Shown: positions 42,309 to 52,780, numbered from the stretch's first letter. The stretch: DNA of 64,000 bases from Streptomyces violens (GCF_000717745.1 NZ_JOBH01000011.1:124001-188000); one strand, 5' to 3'. The notes: a model not told the origin generated them from the letters alone. Program-made: numbers and translations.

Positions 42309-42785
42309 ATGGAAACTCCGAACGCCGCTGAACACCCCGCGACCGCACCCGCGAACGCACCCGAGCCCGCACCCGTCCGCTTCGACACCAAGATCGCCGT
42401 CCTGCTGCGCGAGGACCTGGAGACCTGGCAGCGGCTGAACGTGACGGCCTTCCTCGTCAGCGGTATCGGTACGGAGATCCCCGAGGTGATCGGGGAGCCG
42501 TACGCGGACGCCGACGGCAATGACTATCTGCGGATGTTCCGCCAGCCCGTGCTGGTCTTCGAGGGGACGAAGGAGACGCTGACCGCCGCGCACGGCCGTG
42601 CGCTGAGCCGGGGCGTCGCCCTCTCGGTGTTCACCTCGGACCTCTTCGCGACCGGTAACGACCGGGACAACCGGGCTGCCGTACGGGCGGTCGGCCGGGA
42701 TCAGCTCGATCTGGTGGGAATGGCCGTGTACGGGCCGAAGAACGCCGTGGACAAGATCGTCAAGGGTGCGCGTATGCACCCGTGA
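42309..42785 (+). CDS. DUF2000 domain protein
   Basis: 158 residues. A Pro/Ala-rich N-terminus (~25 residues) precedes the domain: RFDTKIAVLLREDLETWQRLN and FLVSGIG, then YLRMFRQPVLVFEG and LSVFTSDLFATGNDRDNRAAV. The fold is thought to relate to peptidyl-tRNA hydrolase Pth2-like proteins; activity unknown. It is divergent from an AraC regulator that probably controls it. Confidence 0.85.
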   Translation: METPNAAEHPATAPANAPEPAPVRFDTKIAVLLREDLETWQRLNVTAFLVSGIGTEIPEVIGEPYADADGNDYLRMFRQPVLVFEGTKETLTAAHGRALSRGVALSVFTSDLFATGNDRDNRAAVRAVGRDQLDLVGMAVYGPKNAVDKIVKGARMHP

Positions 42786-42824
42786 GACGACCGTACGCAT
42801 CCGTGAGACGCGGGTTCACGGTTT

Positions 42825-43595
42825 TTACGGTACGGGCAGCGTCCCGCCGATCCGCAGCGTCAGGTCCCGGGCGGTACGGGCCACCTGCTCGGCGATGGCC
42901 GCCTGCTGGTCCGCCGGGACCTCGGCGGCGGGGTAGGTCACGGCGACCCCCGCGACCGGGTGCGCGCTGTGGTCGAGCACCGGTGCGGCAACCGAGGAGA
43001 AGCCCGGCGTGACCTCGCCCTCCTCCGTGGCGTACCCGCGGCGGCGCACCTCCACCAGCAGGTGGCGCAGCGCGGAGAGCGAGCCGGGGCCGATGCCGTG
43101 CCGGACGACGAACGCGGACGGGTCCGGGAACAGCGCGCGGACCTGGGCGCCCGGCAGCCGCGCGAGCATGGCCCGGCCGCTGGCCGTCAGATGCGCGGGC
43201 AGCCGTACGCCGACCTCCGTCACCAGCGGCGCCCGCCCCGGAGCCCGCTCCTCGATGACGTAGATGACCTCGCGGCCGTGCAGCACCGCGAGGTGCGCGC
43301 TGTGGCCCGTGCGGTCGACCAGCGCGGTCAGCGGCGCGCGCGCCAGCCGCTGGAAGGGTGCCTGGCGGCTGTACCCGGAGGCCAGCTCGAAGGCGCTGAC
43401 GCCGAGGCCGTACCGGCGCTCGTCCGGCAGATGCACCACGAAGCCGTCCTGGGCCAGCGTGTCGAGGAGGTGGTACGTCGTGGAGCGGGGCAGGCCGACA
43501 TCGCGGCTGATCGACGCAGCGGGAACCGGGCCGACCTGCCGGGCCAGGTAACGCAGGATCGCCAGCACCTGTGCTGCCGCGGGCACGATTGTCAT
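42825..43595 (-). CDS. IclR-family regulator (upstream of hutH)
   Basis: 256 residues from ATG of MTIVPAAAQVLAIL. Winged HTH ~5-65 (VGPVPAASISRDVGLPRSTT, then YHLLDTLAQDGFV) and the IclR effector domain ([35 protein letters not shown]). The effector half is closely similar to that of the second IclR gene 5 kb away (shared [25 protein letters not shown] segment), so the two are paralogues. It is divergent from hutH with 200 bases between, and an inverted repeat in that gap is a candidate operator. Confidence 0.9.
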   Translation of the reverse strand: MTIVPAAAQVLAILRYLARQVGPVPAASISRDVGLPRSTTYHLLDTLAQDGFVVHLPDERRYGLGVSAFELASGYSRQAPFQRLARAPLTALVDRTGHSAHLAVLHGREVIYVIEERAPGRAPLVTEVGVRLPAHLTASGRAMLARLPGAQVRALFPDPSAFVVRHGIGPGSLSALRHLLVEVRRRGYATEEGEVTPGFSSVAAPVLDHSAHPVAGVAVTYPAAEVPADQQAAIAEQVARTARDLTLRIGGTLPVP

Positions 43596-43723
43596 GGCGC
43601 CGAGATTAACCGCCGTGGGAGTGCGGTCCGGCGGCCCGGTGCCGCGCCGTTGTGGTTGCTCGCGCAGTTCCCCGCGCCCCTGAAAGGCGCTCCCTGACGG
43701 GGCGCCCCGCAGGCTGCTACCAA

Positions 43724-43743
43724 GTGTCTGGGATACCAGACAC
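43724..43743. promoter_or_regulatory. inverted repeat GTGTCTGG-GATA-CCAGACAC
   Basis: Perfect 8-bp arms with a 4-base spacer, located 54 bases before hutH and about 130 bases before the divergent IclR gene. The size and spacing suit an IclR- or GntR-type dimer. I did not find the same sequence at the other hut promoters in the window. Confidence 0.6.
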
Positions 43744-43796
43744 AAAGCAGGCGGCAGGCATGGAACAGAGGGTCTGACCTGGTGCTTCATTGAGGC

Positions 43797-45335
43797 ATGT
43801 CAACTGTTGTTATCGACGTCGGCGCGCTTTCCGCCGACGATGTCGTGGCCGTCGCCCGCCACGGCGCCACCGTCACGCTCTCCCCCGCGGCGCAGGAAGA
43901 GATCACCCGCAGCCGCAAGGTCATCGAGGCCCTGGCCGACGATGTCACCCCGCACTACGGCGTCTCGACCGGCTTCGGTGCCCTCGCCACCCGGCACATC
44001 CCCACCGAGCTCCGCGCCCAGCTCCAGCGCAGCCTGGTCCGCTCGCACGCCGCCGGCTCCGGCCCCGAGGTCGAGCGCGAGGTGATCCGCGCGCTCATGC
44101 TGCTGCGCCTGTCCACCCTCGCCACCGGCCGTACCGGCGTCCGCCTGGAGACCGCCGAGGCGTACGCCGCGCTGCTCAACGCCGGCATCACCCCGGTCGT
44201 CCGCGAGTACGGCTCGCTCGGCTGCTCCGGCGACCTCGCCCCGCTCGCCCACTGCGCGCTCGCCGTCATGGGCGAGGGCGAGGTCCGCGACGCCGACGGC
44301 GAGCTGCGCCCGGCCGCCGAGGCGCTCGCCGCCGCCGGCATCGCGCCGGTCACCCTGCACGAGAAGGAGGGCCTCGCCCTCATCAACGGCACCGACGGGA
44401 TGCTCGGCACCCTCGTCCTGGCCTGCCACGACCTGCGTCGGCTGCTCGCCACCGCCGACCTCGGCGCCGCCATGAGCGTCGAGGGCCAGCTCGGCACGGA
44501 CGCCGTCTTCGCCGCCGACCTCCAGGCGCTGCGCCCGCACCCCGGCCAGGCCGACAGCGCCGCCAACCTCCGCGCCGTCCTCGCGGACTCCGCGATCGTC
44601 GCGAGCCACCGCGGCCCCGAGTGCACCCGCGTCCAGGACGCGTACTCGCTGCGCTGCTCGCCCCAGGTGCACGGCACGGCCCGGGACACCCTCGGCCACG
44701 CCGAGCTGGTGGCCTCGCGCGAGCTCGCCGCCGCCGTCGACAACCCCGTCGTCACCCTCGACGGCCGCGTCGAGTCCAACGGCAACTTCCACGGTGCCCC
44801 CGTCGCCGCCGTCCTGGACTTCCTCGCGATCACCGTCGCCGACGTGGCCTCGATCGCGGAGCGCCGTACGGACCGCTTCCTGGACGTGGCCCGCAACCAC
44901 GGCCTCAACGCGTTCCTCGCCGACGACCCCGGCGTCGACTCCGGCCACATGATCGCCCAGTACACCCAGGCCGCGATCGTCTCCGAGCTCAAGCGCCTCG
45001 CGGCCCCCGCCTCCGTCGACTCCATCCCCTCCAGCGCCATGCAGGAGGACCATGTCTCCATGGGCTGGGCGGCAGCACGGAAGCTGCGCAAGGCGATCGA
45101 CGGTCTCACCCGCGTCGTCGCGATCGAGATCCTCACCGCGGCCCGCGCCCTGGACCTCCGCGCCCCGCTCACCCCCGCGCCGGCCACCGCCGCGGTCGTC
45201 GCGGGCCTCCGCGCCGATGTACAGGGCCCCGGCACCGACCGCTACCTCGCCCCCGAGATCGAGGCGGCCGTGCAGTACGTGGCCTCGGGCGAGGCCCTGC
45301 GCGCGGCCGAGTCGGTCACCGGCCGGCTCCGCTGA
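43797..45335 (+). CDS. hutH: histidine ammonia-lyase
   Basis: 512 residues. First step of histidine breakdown: L-histidine to trans-urocanate and ammonia. Seen: [12 protein letters not shown] (Tyr53 active-site loop), the MIO-forming region [20 protein letters not shown] with Cys143-Ser144-Gly145 in place of the usual Ala-Ser-Gly, [21 protein letters not shown] and [11 protein letters not shown]. The Cys-Ser-Gly triad still provides the internal Ser-Gly needed for the cofactor and, as I recall, occurs in other actinobacterial enzymes. It is followed 35 bases later by hutU, so the two are one operon. Confidence 0.96.
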   Translation: MSTVVIDVGALSADDVVAVARHGATVTLSPAAQEEITRSRKVIEALADDVTPHYGVSTGFGALATRHIPTELRAQLQRSLVRSHAAGSGPEVEREVIRALMLLRLSTLATGRTGVRLETAEAYAALLNAGITPVVREYGSLGCSGDLAPLAHCALAVMGEGEVRDADGELRPAAEALAAAGIAPVTLHEKEGLALINGTDGMLGTLVLACHDLRRLLATADLGAAMSVEGQLGTDAVFAADLQALRPHPGQADSAANLRAVLADSAIVASHRGPECTRVQDAYSLRCSPQVHGTARDTLGHAELVASRELAAAVDNPVVTLDGRVESNGNFHGAPVAAVLDFLAITVADVASIAERRTDRFLDVARNHGLNAFLADDPGVDSGHMIAQYTQAAIVSELKRLAAPASVDSIPSSAMQEDHVSMGWAAARKLRKAIDGLTRVVAIEILTAARALDLRAPLTPAPATAAVVAGLRADVQGPGTDRYLAPEIEAAVQYVASGEALRAAESVTGRLR

Positions 45336-45370
45336 CACCCGGCCACTCCACACTCCGAAAGGACAACACC

Positions 45371-47035
45371 ATGACAGGCGCACGCCCCGTCCGCGCGGCC
45401 CGCGGCACCGAACTCTCCGCTCTCGGCTGGCAGCAGGAGGCCGCCCTGCGGATGCTCCAGAACAATCTGGACCCGGAGGTGGCCGAGCACCCGGACAAGC
45501 TGGTCGTCTACGGCGGTACCGGCAAGGCGGCCCGTGACTGGCGCTCGTTCGATGCGATGCAGCGCACCCTGCGCACGCTCAAGCAGGACGAGACGATGCT
45601 GGTGCAGTCGGGCCGTCCGGTGGGTGTCATGCAGACGCACGAGTGGGCTCCGCGGGTGCTGATCGCCAACTCCAATCTGGTGGGCGACTGGGCGAACTGG
45701 GAGGAGTTCCGGCGCCTGGAGCAGCTCGGCCTCACGATGTACGGGCAGATGACGGCCGGTTCGTGGATCTACATCGGCACCCAGGGCATCCTGCAGGGCA
45801 CGTACGAGACCTTCGCGGCGGTGGCGGCGAAGAAGTTCAACGGCACCCTGGCCGGGACGATCACGCTGACCGCCGGTCTCGGTGGCATGGGTGGCGCGCA
45901 GCCGCTGGCGGTGACGATGAACGACGGTGTGGCGATCTGTATCGACTGCGATCCGCGGGCGATCGAGCGGCGCATCGAGCACCGGTACCTGGATGTGAAG
46001 GCCGACAATCTGGCGCATGCGCTGCAGCTGGCCACCGAGGCCCGTGACGCCCGGCGCCCGCTGTCCATTGGTCTGCTGGGCAATGCGGCGGAGCTGCTGC
46101 CGCAGATGCTCGCCGAGGGCGCGCCGATCGACATCGTCACCGATCAGACTTCGGCGCATGACCCGCTGTCCTACCTGCCGGTGGGCGTGGACTTCGAGGA
46201 CATGGCGGACGCGGCGGCCAAGGACCCGGCCGGCTTCACCACCCGCGCCCGGGAGTCGATGGCCAAGCACGTCGAGGCGATGGTCGGCTTCATGGACGCC
46301 GGGGCGGAGGTCTTCGACTACGGCAACTCCATCCGTGGCGAGGCCCAGCTGGCGGGCTTCGAGCGGGCGTTTGCCTTCCCCGGCTTCGTGCCCGCCTACA
46401 TCCGTCCGCTGTTCTGTGAGGGCAAGGGCCCCTTCCGGTGGGCCGCCCTGTCGGGTGAGGCGTCGGACATCCACAAGACCGACAAGGCCATCCTGGACCT
46501 GTTTCCGGAGAACGAGTCGCTGCACCGCTGGATCAAGATGGCCGGCGAGCGCGTCCACTTCCAGGGCCTGCCCGCCCGTATCTGCTGGCTGGGTTACGGC
46601 GAGCGGGACAAGGCCGGTGAGCGCTTCAACGACATGGTGGCGTCCGGTGAGCTCCAGGCGCCCTTGGCCATCGGCCGCGACCACCTCGACTGCGGCTCCG
46701 TCGCCTCCCCGTACCGCGAGACCGAAGCCATGCTCGACGGCTCGGACGCGATCGCGGACTGGCCGCTGCTCAACGCCATGGTCAACGTCGCCTCCGGCGC
46801 GTCCTGGGTCTCCCTCCACCACGGTGGCGGCGTCGGCATGGGCCGCTCCATCCACGCCGGCCAGGTGTCGGTCGCGGACGGTACGAAGCTGGCGGGCGAG
46901 AAGGTGCGTCGCGTGCTGACCAACGACCCGGGCATGGGTGTCATCCGGCACGTGGACGCCGGTTACGACATCGCTGACACGGTTGCCGACGAGCGGGGCG
47001 TGCGTATCCCGATGCGCGAGAACCCCTCCGCGTAA
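45371..47035 (+). CDS. hutU: urocanate hydratase
   Basis: 554 residues, standard length. Converts urocanate to imidazolonepropionate using tightly bound NAD+. Seen: [20 protein letters not shown] near the N-terminus, [11 protein letters not shown], the NAD-binding [14 protein letters not shown], and the active-site [18 protein letters not shown] with its Cys. ATG after a purine-rich AAAGGACAAC leader. The next enzyme in the pathway, imidazolonepropionase (hutI), is not in the window, so its gene must be elsewhere. A strong terminator follows. Confidence 0.96.
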   Translation: MTGARPVRAARGTELSALGWQQEAALRMLQNNLDPEVAEHPDKLVVYGGTGKAARDWRSFDAMQRTLRTLKQDETMLVQSGRPVGVMQTHEWAPRVLIANSNLVGDWANWEEFRRLEQLGLTMYGQMTAGSWIYIGTQGILQGTYETFAAVAAKKFNGTLAGTITLTAGLGGMGGAQPLAVTMNDGVAICIDCDPRAIERRIEHRYLDVKADNLAHALQLATEARDARRPLSIGLLGNAAELLPQMLAEGAPIDIVTDQTSAHDPLSYLPVGVDFEDMADAAAKDPAGFTTRARESMAKHVEAMVGFMDAGAEVFDYGNSIRGEAQLAGFERAFAFPGFVPAYIRPLFCEGKGPFRWAALSGEASDIHKTDKAILDLFPENESLHRWIKMAGERVHFQGLPARICWLGYGERDKAGERFNDMVASGELQAPLAIGRDHLDCGSVASPYRETEAMLDGSDAIADWPLLNAMVNVASGASWVSLHHGGGVGMGRSIHAGQVSVADGTKLAGEKVRRVLTNDPGMGVIRHVDAGYDIADTVADERGVRIPMRENPSA

Positions 47036-47043
47036 CCGTTCAA

Positions 47044-47089
47044 CGCCGGGCGGGCCCGTCGCCAATGACGTCGACGGCCCCGCCCGGCG
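47044..47089 (+). terminator. hairpin terminator after hutU
   Basis: Stem of 18 bp with one mismatch (CGCCGGGCGGG... paired with ...CGCCCGGCG), 10-base loop, followed by CCTTTTCAAGGGCTTTTTC. It starts eight bases after the hutU stop. Confidence 0.88.
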
Positions 47090-47119
47090 CCTTTTCAAGG
47101 GCTTTTTCAGGCCTCTGAG

Positions 47120-47137
47120 GGGTCCCTTTCGGGACCC
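47120..47137. terminator. short hairpin at the 3' side of the permease gene
   Basis: Arms GGGTCCC and GGGACCC with a 4-base loop, 11 bases beyond the permease stop on the minus strand. It probably ends minus-strand transcription and backs up the hutU terminator. Confidence 0.6.
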
Positions 47138-47148
47138 TTTTCGGGACG

Positions 47149-48573
47149 TCAGTCCCGTGCCGGTACGGGGGCTTCGGCCGGCTTTTCCCCGGGGGTTTCG
47201 GTTACGGCAGATGCGGCGGAGCGCGGACGGAGCCAGAGGAAATGCACCACCGACAGCAGGGCCAGCCAGACGGCCCCTACGATCAGCGCGATGCGGGTGT
47301 CCGCGGAGAAGGCGAGCAGCACCACCACGGCGGCCATGAAGACCATGGCGATGAGCTGTCCGTAGGGCCAGAACGGGACCTTGTAGGCGAGTTCGGTGGT
47401 TTCCTTCTCCGACATCTTCCGTCGGGCCGCGTACTGGCTCGCGAGAATCATCAGCCAGACCCAGACGGTCGCGAAGGTGGCGATCGACGAAATGATGAGG
47501 AAGATGTTCTCGGGCATGGTGTAGTTCAGCACCACGCCGAGCAGCAGCGCGCCGATCATGATGGCGACGGTCATCGTCGGCACGCCATTGCGCGAGAGGC
47601 GGCGCATGACGGCCGGGGCCTGACCGCGCTCGGCCATGCCGTACATGATGCGGCCGGCGGCGAAGATGTCGCTGTTGATCGCGGAGAGTGCGGCGACGAT
47701 CACGACGACGTTCAGCACGGCGGCCGCGGACTTGATGCCGAGCCCCGCGAAGATCTGCACGAACGGGCTGCTGTCCGAGCCGATGTCCTGCCAGGAATTG
47801 AGCGACATGAGGACGGCGAGCGTCAGCACGTAGAAGAACACGATGCGCAGCGGGATGGAATTCACCGCGCTCGGAATGGCCTTCTTAGGGTTCTCCGCCT
47901 CGCCGGCTGTGACGCCGATGACCTCGGTACCGCCGAAGGCGAACATCACGACGGCGAAGGACATGATGAAGCCTTCGGTGCCGTGCGCGAAGAACCCGCC
48001 GTTGCTCCAGAGATTGGAGACCCCGACGTGCATTCCGCCGCCGCCGATGCCGAGGACAAGAATGGCGAGCCCGCCCACGATCATCGCGCAGATGGCGACG
48101 ATCTTCACCAGCGAGAGCCAGAACTCCAGCTCACCGAAGACCTTGACGCTGAAGAGATTCAGTACGCCGATGACGAGAATGGCGGCCAGCACCCAGATCC
48201 ACCGCGGCACATCGGGGAACCAGAATCCCATGTAGACGCCGAGCGCGGTGACGTCGGCGATACAGACGATGATCATCTCGAAGGCGTAGGTCCAGCCGGT
48301 CGTAAGCCCCGCCAGCGGGCCGAGGTACCGGGTGGCGTACTCGCCGAAGGAGCCGGCGCAGGGGTTGTTGACCGCCATCTCGCCGAGCGAGCGCAGTACG
48401 AGGAAGACGGCCGCGCCGCCGATCAGGTAGGCCAGCAGCACCGCGGGGCCGCCGGCCTGGATGGCCTCGGAGGAACCGTAGAACAGGCCGGTGCCGATGG
48501 CCGAGCCGAGGGCGATGAAACGGATGTGGCGGGACCTCAGCCCGCGGTGCAAGGTCGTTTTTTCGGTGCTCAC
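47149..48573 (-). CDS. amino acid permease (probable histidine/aromatic permease)
   Basis: 474 residues from GTG ([19 protein letters not shown]) with AAGGAGAGGG before it. APC superfamily, AAT family, 12 spans: [20 protein letters not shown] in span 1, [40 protein letters not shown] with the [19 protein letters not shown] signature, and [20 protein letters not shown]. Position between hutH-hutU and the hut regulators suggests histidine uptake; this is inference. It is transcribed towards hutU and divergently from the second IclR gene. Confidence 0.88.
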   Translation of the reverse strand: MSTEKTTLHRGLRSRHIRFIALGSAIGTGLFYGSSEAIQAGGPAVLLAYLIGGAAVFLVLRSLGEMAVNNPCAGSFGEYATRYLGPLAGLTTGWTYAFEMIIVCIADVTALGVYMGFWFPDVPRWIWVLAAILVIGVLNLFSVKVFGELEFWLSLVKIVAICAMIVGGLAILVLGIGGGGMHVGVSNLWSNGGFFAHGTEGFIMSFAVVMFAFGGTEVIGVTAGEAENPKKAIPSAVNSIPLRIVFFYVLTLAVLMSLNSWQDIGSDSSPFVQIFAGLGIKSAAAVLNVVVIVAALSAINSDIFAAGRIMYGMAERGQAPAVMRRLSRNGVPTMTVAIMIGALLLGVVLNYTMPENIFLIISSIATFATVWVWLMILASQYAARRKMSEKETTELAYKVPFWPYGQLIAMVFMAAVVVLLAFSADTRIALIVGAVWLALLSVVHFLWLRPRSAASAVTETPGEKPAEAPVPARD

Positions 48574-48689
48574 AAGATGCCCTCTCCTTCGGGAACAGCA
48601 CGCCCGTCCCTGACGTGCGACATGGGCCGTTGCCTGGTGGGAGCGGCTGTCGTCGCTTCTCACTTGAACACAGGCGCCGCATGTATATG

Positions 48690-48703
48690 CCTGTATAGAC
48701 AGG
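48690..48703. promoter_or_regulatory. small inverted repeat CCTGT-ATAG-ACAGG
   Basis: Lies in an AT-rich stretch (ATGTATATGCCTGTATAGA) between the divergent permease and IclR genes, 45 bases before the IclR start. Short arms, so a tentative operator only. Confidence 0.4.
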
Positions 48704-48734
48704 ACGGTCAAGAGGTGTTCCGGGAGATGGGCAG

Positions 48735-49586
48735 ATGAGGGAGCGGCGGGAATCCGGTATGCCCGGTACGGCCGCGGCCGCGGCCGCGGCCGCGTCCAGC
48801 ACCTCGCCGGCCGTCGGGCGGGCGCTGGACATCCTCACCCACCTCGCGGGGCGTTCGGGCCCGGTACGGGTCGCGGCGCTCGCCCGCGAGCTGGGCATCC
48901 CGCGCTCGTCGGCGTACCACATCCTGACCGTGCTGGCCGGGCGCGGCTTCGTCACCTACCTCCCGGACGAGCAGGCGTACGGGCTGGGCGTCGCCGCCTT
49001 CGAGATCGGCTCCGCCTACCTTCGGCACGAACCGCTCGAACGGCTCGCGCGCCCGATCCTGCGCACCCTCGCGGGCCGCCTCGCGCAGCCGGTGCACCTG
49101 GGCGTGCTGCACGGCGCGGAGACCGTGTACCTGCTCAAGGAGCAGCCCACCGCGGTGCGCTCGGGCGCCACCGCGGTGCCGCTGGTCACCGAGGTCGGCG
49201 TCCGGCTCCCGGCGCACCTCACGGCCAGCGGCCGGGCGCTCCTCGCGCACGTCGGCGAAGCGCAGCTCAAGGCGCTCTTCCCGCGCCCCGGCGACCTGAT
49301 CACCCGTACCGGCAAGGGCCCGCGGTCGCTGGGCGAGCTGCGGGACCTGCTGGCCCGGGACCGGGCACGCGGCTGGTCGGAGGAGACCGAGCTGGTCTCC
49401 GCGGGCTTCCGGTCGGTCGGGGTGGCGGCGTTCGACCACCACGGACGGCCGGTCGCGGCCCTGAGCAGCACCTGGTACCGCCACCACCGGCCGCGCGACG
49501 AGGCGTACGTACGCGATCTGCTGCGCAAGGGCGCGGCCCGCCTCACGAACGCGGTCTCGGGCCGTGCGCCCACGGGAAAGCCGTAG
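48735..49586 (+). CDS. IclR-family regulator (hut locus, second)
   Basis: 283 residues. A disordered N-terminus with a run of Ala encoded by repeated GCC/GCG (~11-22) precedes the winged HTH ([20 protein letters not shown]) and the effector domain ([38 protein letters not shown]). Clear paralogue of the IclR gene next to hutH. I start at the first ATG, which has GGGAG nine bases upstream; an ATG eight codons later is possible. Divergent from the permease, which it may control. Confidence 0.88.
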   Translation: MRERRESGMPGTAAAAAAAASSTSPAVGRALDILTHLAGRSGPVRVAALARELGIPRSSAYHILTVLAGRGFVTYLPDEQAYGLGVAAFEIGSAYLRHEPLERLARPILRTLAGRLAQPVHLGVLHGAETVYLLKEQPTAVRSGATAVPLVTEVGVRLPAHLTASGRALLAHVGEAQLKALFPRPGDLITRTGKGPRSLGELRDLLARDRARGWSEETELVSAGFRSVGVAAFDHHGRPVAALSSTWYRHHRPRDEAYVRDLLRKGAARLTNAVSGRAPTGKP

Positions 49587-49601
49587 TCGCCACGCCAGGG
49601 C

Positions 49602-50378
49602 TCAGCGGTTGTCGAACGTGCCCTGCAGCCGGTACCGCGACCCCGGGTGCAGCAGCCGCGCGATGCTGACCAGCGCCTCGCCCGACCAGGTGCGCCGGTG
49701 GATCAGCAGGCACGGCTCGGACTCGGGCACGCCCAGCACCGCGCACTCCTCCGCCGACGGCAGCACCGCCTCCACCACGTGCTCGCCCTTGCCCAGCGGC
49801 GCCACCTCGGACAGGAACGTGAACGGGGTCCGCCGCGTGAAGTCCTGCTCCAGATAGCCGGGCGCGAAGTCCGGGTGGACGTACCGGTCCTCGAGCTGGA
49901 TCGCCACGTCGTCCTCGAAGTGCACCACCCGCGACCGGAAGACCCGGCGCCCGGCGCCCGGGCCGAACTGCGCGCCGACCTCCGGATCGGCGGTCTCCGC
50001 CCGTACGTACAGCACCTCGGCTCGGTACCGGTGTCCGCGGCTGCGCACCTCGTCGGCGATGTTGTGCACCTCGACCAGCGCCGAACTGCCCTTGTGCAGC
50101 GCCACGAAGCTGCCCACGCCCATCACCCGGCGGATCAGGCCCTGCCCCGCCAGCTCCCGCAGCGCGCGGTTCACCGTCATCCGGGACAGCCCCAGCGAGT
50201 CCACGAACTGGCTCTCCGACGGGAGCGCGTCGCCCTCCCGCCAGCGGCCACTCATGATCTGCTCGGTGACGAGGTCCTTCACGCGCTGGTACGCGGGAGC
50301 GTTCCCCGGCGCCTGCGCCCTGTACCGCCGCGCGAGGTCAGCAGCCTCCCCGGCCAAGCCGTTCACCGTCCCTCGCAT
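49602..50378 (-). CDS. hutC: histidine utilisation repressor HutC-like (GntR/UTRA)
   Basis: 258 residues. N-terminal GntR winged HTH (~28-95: YQRVKDLVTEQIMSGRWREG, LPSESQFVDSLGLSRMTVNR, ALRELAGQGLIRRVMGVGSF) and C-terminal UTRA ligand domain (~110-250, with AIQLEDRYVHPDFAPGYLEQ, ECAVLGVPESEPCLLIHRRT). VNRALRELAGQGLIRRVMGVGSF-type sequence and the UTRA layout are those of HutC, which binds urocanate and represses hut genes. Divergent from hutG with 141 bases between; a 12-base perfect palindrome is in that gap. Confidence 0.85.
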   Translation of the reverse strand: MRGTVNGLAGEAADLARRYRAQAPGNAPAYQRVKDLVTEQIMSGRWREGDALPSESQFVDSLGLSRMTVNRALRELAGQGLIRRVMGVGSFVALHKGSSALVEVHNIADEVRSRGHRYRAEVLYVRAETADPEVGAQFGPGAGRRVFRSRVVHFEDDVAIQLEDRYVHPDFAPGYLEQDFTRRTPFTFLSEVAPLGKGEHVVEAVLPSAEECAVLGVPESEPCLLIHRRTWSGEALVSIARLLHPGSRYRLQGTFDNR

Positions 50379-50430
50379 TCGTGGTCATCCGCTCCTCGCG
50401 GGTGACGTGGGAACCGGAATCCTAGTGGGT

Positions 50431-50442
50431 CTCGGATCCGAG
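50431..50442. promoter_or_regulatory. perfect palindrome CTCGGATCCGAG
   Basis: 12-base perfect palindrome between the divergent hutC-like and hutG genes, 53 bases from the repressor ATG and 78 from the hutG GTG. Flanked by GGAACCGG direct repeats. A possible repressor site, although known HutC sites in pseudomonads have a TGTA-TACA core, which is not seen here. Confidence 0.45.
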
Positions 50443-50519
50443 GAACCGGGGCGTCCGCGCTGGCCCACGGGCCGGTACCCGGGTGTGATGGCAGCGGATC
50501 ACCGAGGAGCTGAGGAACC

Positions 50520-51614
50520 GTGACGAGCACCGTGCAGCAGGCCGCGCAGACCACCGACCTGGAGCGTGCGCAGGACCGGGAAGCGGCCGCGCCCGCTGCG
50601 ACCATGGAGGCGCCCGCCCTGACCGTGGACGCGCCCGCCGAGTGCTGGACCGGCCGCGACGACGGTCCCGGCATCGAGCATCTGCGCTGGCACCACGCGG
50701 TGACGCCGTACCGGGAGTACTCGACGTACGCGACGTACTCGGCCACCGGCCCGGACCGGGCCTGGGACGCGGCCTTCGTCGGCTTCCGGAGCGATGAGGG
50801 CGTACGGCGCAACAAGGGGCGGCCGGGTGCGGCCGACGGCCCCGGAGAGCTGCGCCGCGCGCTCGCCCCGATGGCGCTGCAGACGCCGCTGAGCGCGCTG
50901 GACGCCGGGGACATCGAGGTCGGCGACGGCGATCTGGCGGCCGGCCAGCGGCGCCTGGGCCGCGCCGTCACCGCGCTCCTCGACCGGGGCCGCCCGGTGA
51001 CCGTGCTGGGCGGCGGACACGAGGTGGCGTACGGCAGTTACCTGGGCCTGGCCGGCAGCCGCGCGCTGCGCGCCGGCGCCCGGCTCGGCGTCCTCAACCT
51101 CGACGCGCACTTCGACCTGCGCGACGACGCCCGGCCCAGCTCCGGCACGCCCTTCCTGCAGATGGCGAACGACGAGGCGGCCCGCGGCGAGGACCTGAAC
51201 TACTGGGTGCTCGGGGTGAGCGCGCCGAGCAACACCGAGCGGCTGTACCGCACCGCCGACCGGCTCGGCGTCCGCTACCTCCCCGACACCGACTGCGGCC
51301 TGCTGAACGTGCACCGCGTCGACGCCTTCGTGGACGACTTCCTCGCGAGCTGCGACCTCGTGCACCTCAGCATCGACCTGGACGTACTGCCCGCCGCCGT
51401 GGCGCCGGGCGTCAGCGCGCCCGCGGCTTACGGGGTGCCGCTGGAGGTCGTGGAACACGTCTGCGCCAAGATCGCGGCGAGCGGCCAGCTCGCCGTCTGC
51501 GATGTCGCCGAACTCAATCCGGACCTGGACCTGGATCACCGCACGGCCCGTACGGGCGCCCGCCTGGTTCACCGCATCCTGACGAGCGCGCACGGGACGC
51601 ACCGCCGGCCGTGA
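50520..51614 (+). CDS. hutG: formimidoylglutamase
   Basis: 364 residues from GTG, with a disordered N-terminus (~45 residues). Ureohydrolase/arginase fold. Mn2+ ligands are visible: GGGHEVAYG (His), NLDAHFDLR (Asp, His, Asp) and LSIDLDVLP (Asp, Asp). It hydrolyses N-formimino-L-glutamate to glutamate and formamide, the last step of the four-enzyme Hut route. EcoName HutG fits the position next to a HutC-like repressor. Distinguished from agmatinase by context rather than by a single residue. Confidence 0.9.
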   Translation: MTSTVQQAAQTTDLERAQDREAAAPAATMEAPALTVDAPAECWTGRDDGPGIEHLRWHHAVTPYREYSTYATYSATGPDRAWDAAFVGFRSDEGVRRNKGRPGAADGPGELRRALAPMALQTPLSALDAGDIEVGDGDLAAGQRRLGRAVTALLDRGRPVTVLGGGHEVAYGSYLGLAGSRALRAGARLGVLNLDAHFDLRDDARPSSGTPFLQMANDEAARGEDLNYWVLGVSAPSNTERLYRTADRLGVRYLPDTDCGLLNVHRVDAFVDDFLASCDLVHLSIDLDVLPAAVAPGVSAPAAYGVPLEVVEHVCAKIAASGQLAVCDVAELNPDLDLDHRTARTGARLVHRILTSAHGTHRRP

Positions 51615-51656
51615 CCGGGGGCGCGTGCGGCACGGCCCCGGCCCCGGCGGCGCGCC

Positions 51657-52595
51657 TCAGTGCGGGATGCCGTCGATCAGTTCGCGGGCGCCCTGGCGGA
51701 GCAGGGCCACCGCGACGGAGGTGCCGAGGGTCGCGGGGTCGAGCCGGCCCGCCCACTCGTGGGCGTTGAGGATCGTCTTGCCGTCGGGGGTGAACACGCA
51801 GGCCCGCAGCGACAGGTCGCCGCCGCCGCGCCCGGACCTGGCGTACCCGGCGATGGGGGAGTTGCAGTGCCCCTGGAGCACGTGCAGGAACATCCGCTCG
51901 GCCTGCGTCTCCCGGTGCGTGTCCGGGTCGCCGAGGCCGGAGACCGCGTCGATGGTCTCGGTGTCGTCCTCGCGGCACTGCAGGGCGAGTACGCCGGCGC
52001 CGATCGGCGGGCACATCGTGTCGACGGACAGCACCTCGGTGATCACGTCGGGGCGGTTGATGCGGTGCAGTCCGGAGACCGCGAGGAGCAGCGCGTCGGC
52101 CTCCCCGGCGTGCAGCTTCTCCATCCGCCGGTTGGCGTTGCCGCGCATCGGCACCGTCTCCAGGTGCGGATGCGAGGCGGCGAGCTGGGCGCGGCGGCGT
52201 ACGGAGGAGGTGCCGATACGGGTGCCGGGGGGCAGCTCGTCGAGGGTGAGGCCGCCGGGGTGGATCAGGGCGTCCCGTACGTCGTCGCGCTTGAGGAACG
52301 CGGCGAACGTCGTGCCGGCGGGCAGCGGCCGGTCGGCCGGGATGTCCTTGACGCAGTGCACCGCGAGGTCCGCTTCCCCGGACAGCAGCGCCGCGTCCAC
52401 CTCCTTGGTGAACGCGCCCTTGCCCTCGACCGCGGAGAGGTCACCCATCCAGCGGTCACCGGTGGTGGTCACCGGGACGACCTCGGTGGCGATGCCCGGG
52501 TGCAGCGCGGCGAGTTCGGTACGGACGCGCTCCACCTGGGCCAGGGCCATGGGGGAGGAGCGGGAGACGATACGGATCAGCTCAGGGGCGGACAT
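51657..52595 (-). CDS. hemC: hydroxymethylbilane synthase
   Basis: 312 residues from ATG ([18 protein letters not shown]). Joins four porphobilinogen units into hydroxymethylbilane. Seen: [67 protein letters not shown] and the dipyrromethane-cofactor Cys in [12 protein letters not shown]. It stands alone, not with hemB/hemD/hemA, so it is either a second copy or a displaced gene; the main Streptomyces hem cluster is normally elsewhere. Convergent with hutG. Confidence 0.92.
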   Translation of the reverse strand: MSAPELIRIVSRSSPMALAQVERVRTELAALHPGIATEVVPVTTTGDRWMGDLSAVEGKGAFTKEVDAALLSGEADLAVHCVKDIPADRPLPAGTTFAAFLKRDDVRDALIHPGGLTLDELPPGTRIGTSSVRRRAQLAASHPHLETVPMRGNANRRMEKLHAGEADALLLAVSGLHRINRPDVITEVLSVDTMCPPIGAGVLALQCREDDTETIDAVSGLGDPDTHRETQAERMFLHVLQGHCNSPIAGYARSGRGGGDLSLRACVFTPDGKTILNAHEWAGRLDPATLGTSVAVALLRQGARELIDGIPH

Positions 52596-52780
52596 GGGGC
52601 CACGATAGTCCCGTCCCGCCCCGTCCACCGCCCGGGCCCCGACTCGTAGCGCAAAACTTCGAAGATATCGTCAGCCCGCTCGGACCGCCGGTCTCGGCGG
52701 GGTGCTCGGCGGGTCTTGATTCCGGCTGATAGGACGCCTCCAAGTGAGCCGGCGGCTCGACGGGAAGGCGATGATTTCCC

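Noticed and set aside
43800..47098. Long minus-strand frames opposite hutH and hutU (527 and 618 codons)
   Set aside because: Same shadow effect; the plus-strand genes carry full catalytic motifs and the antisense frames have none.
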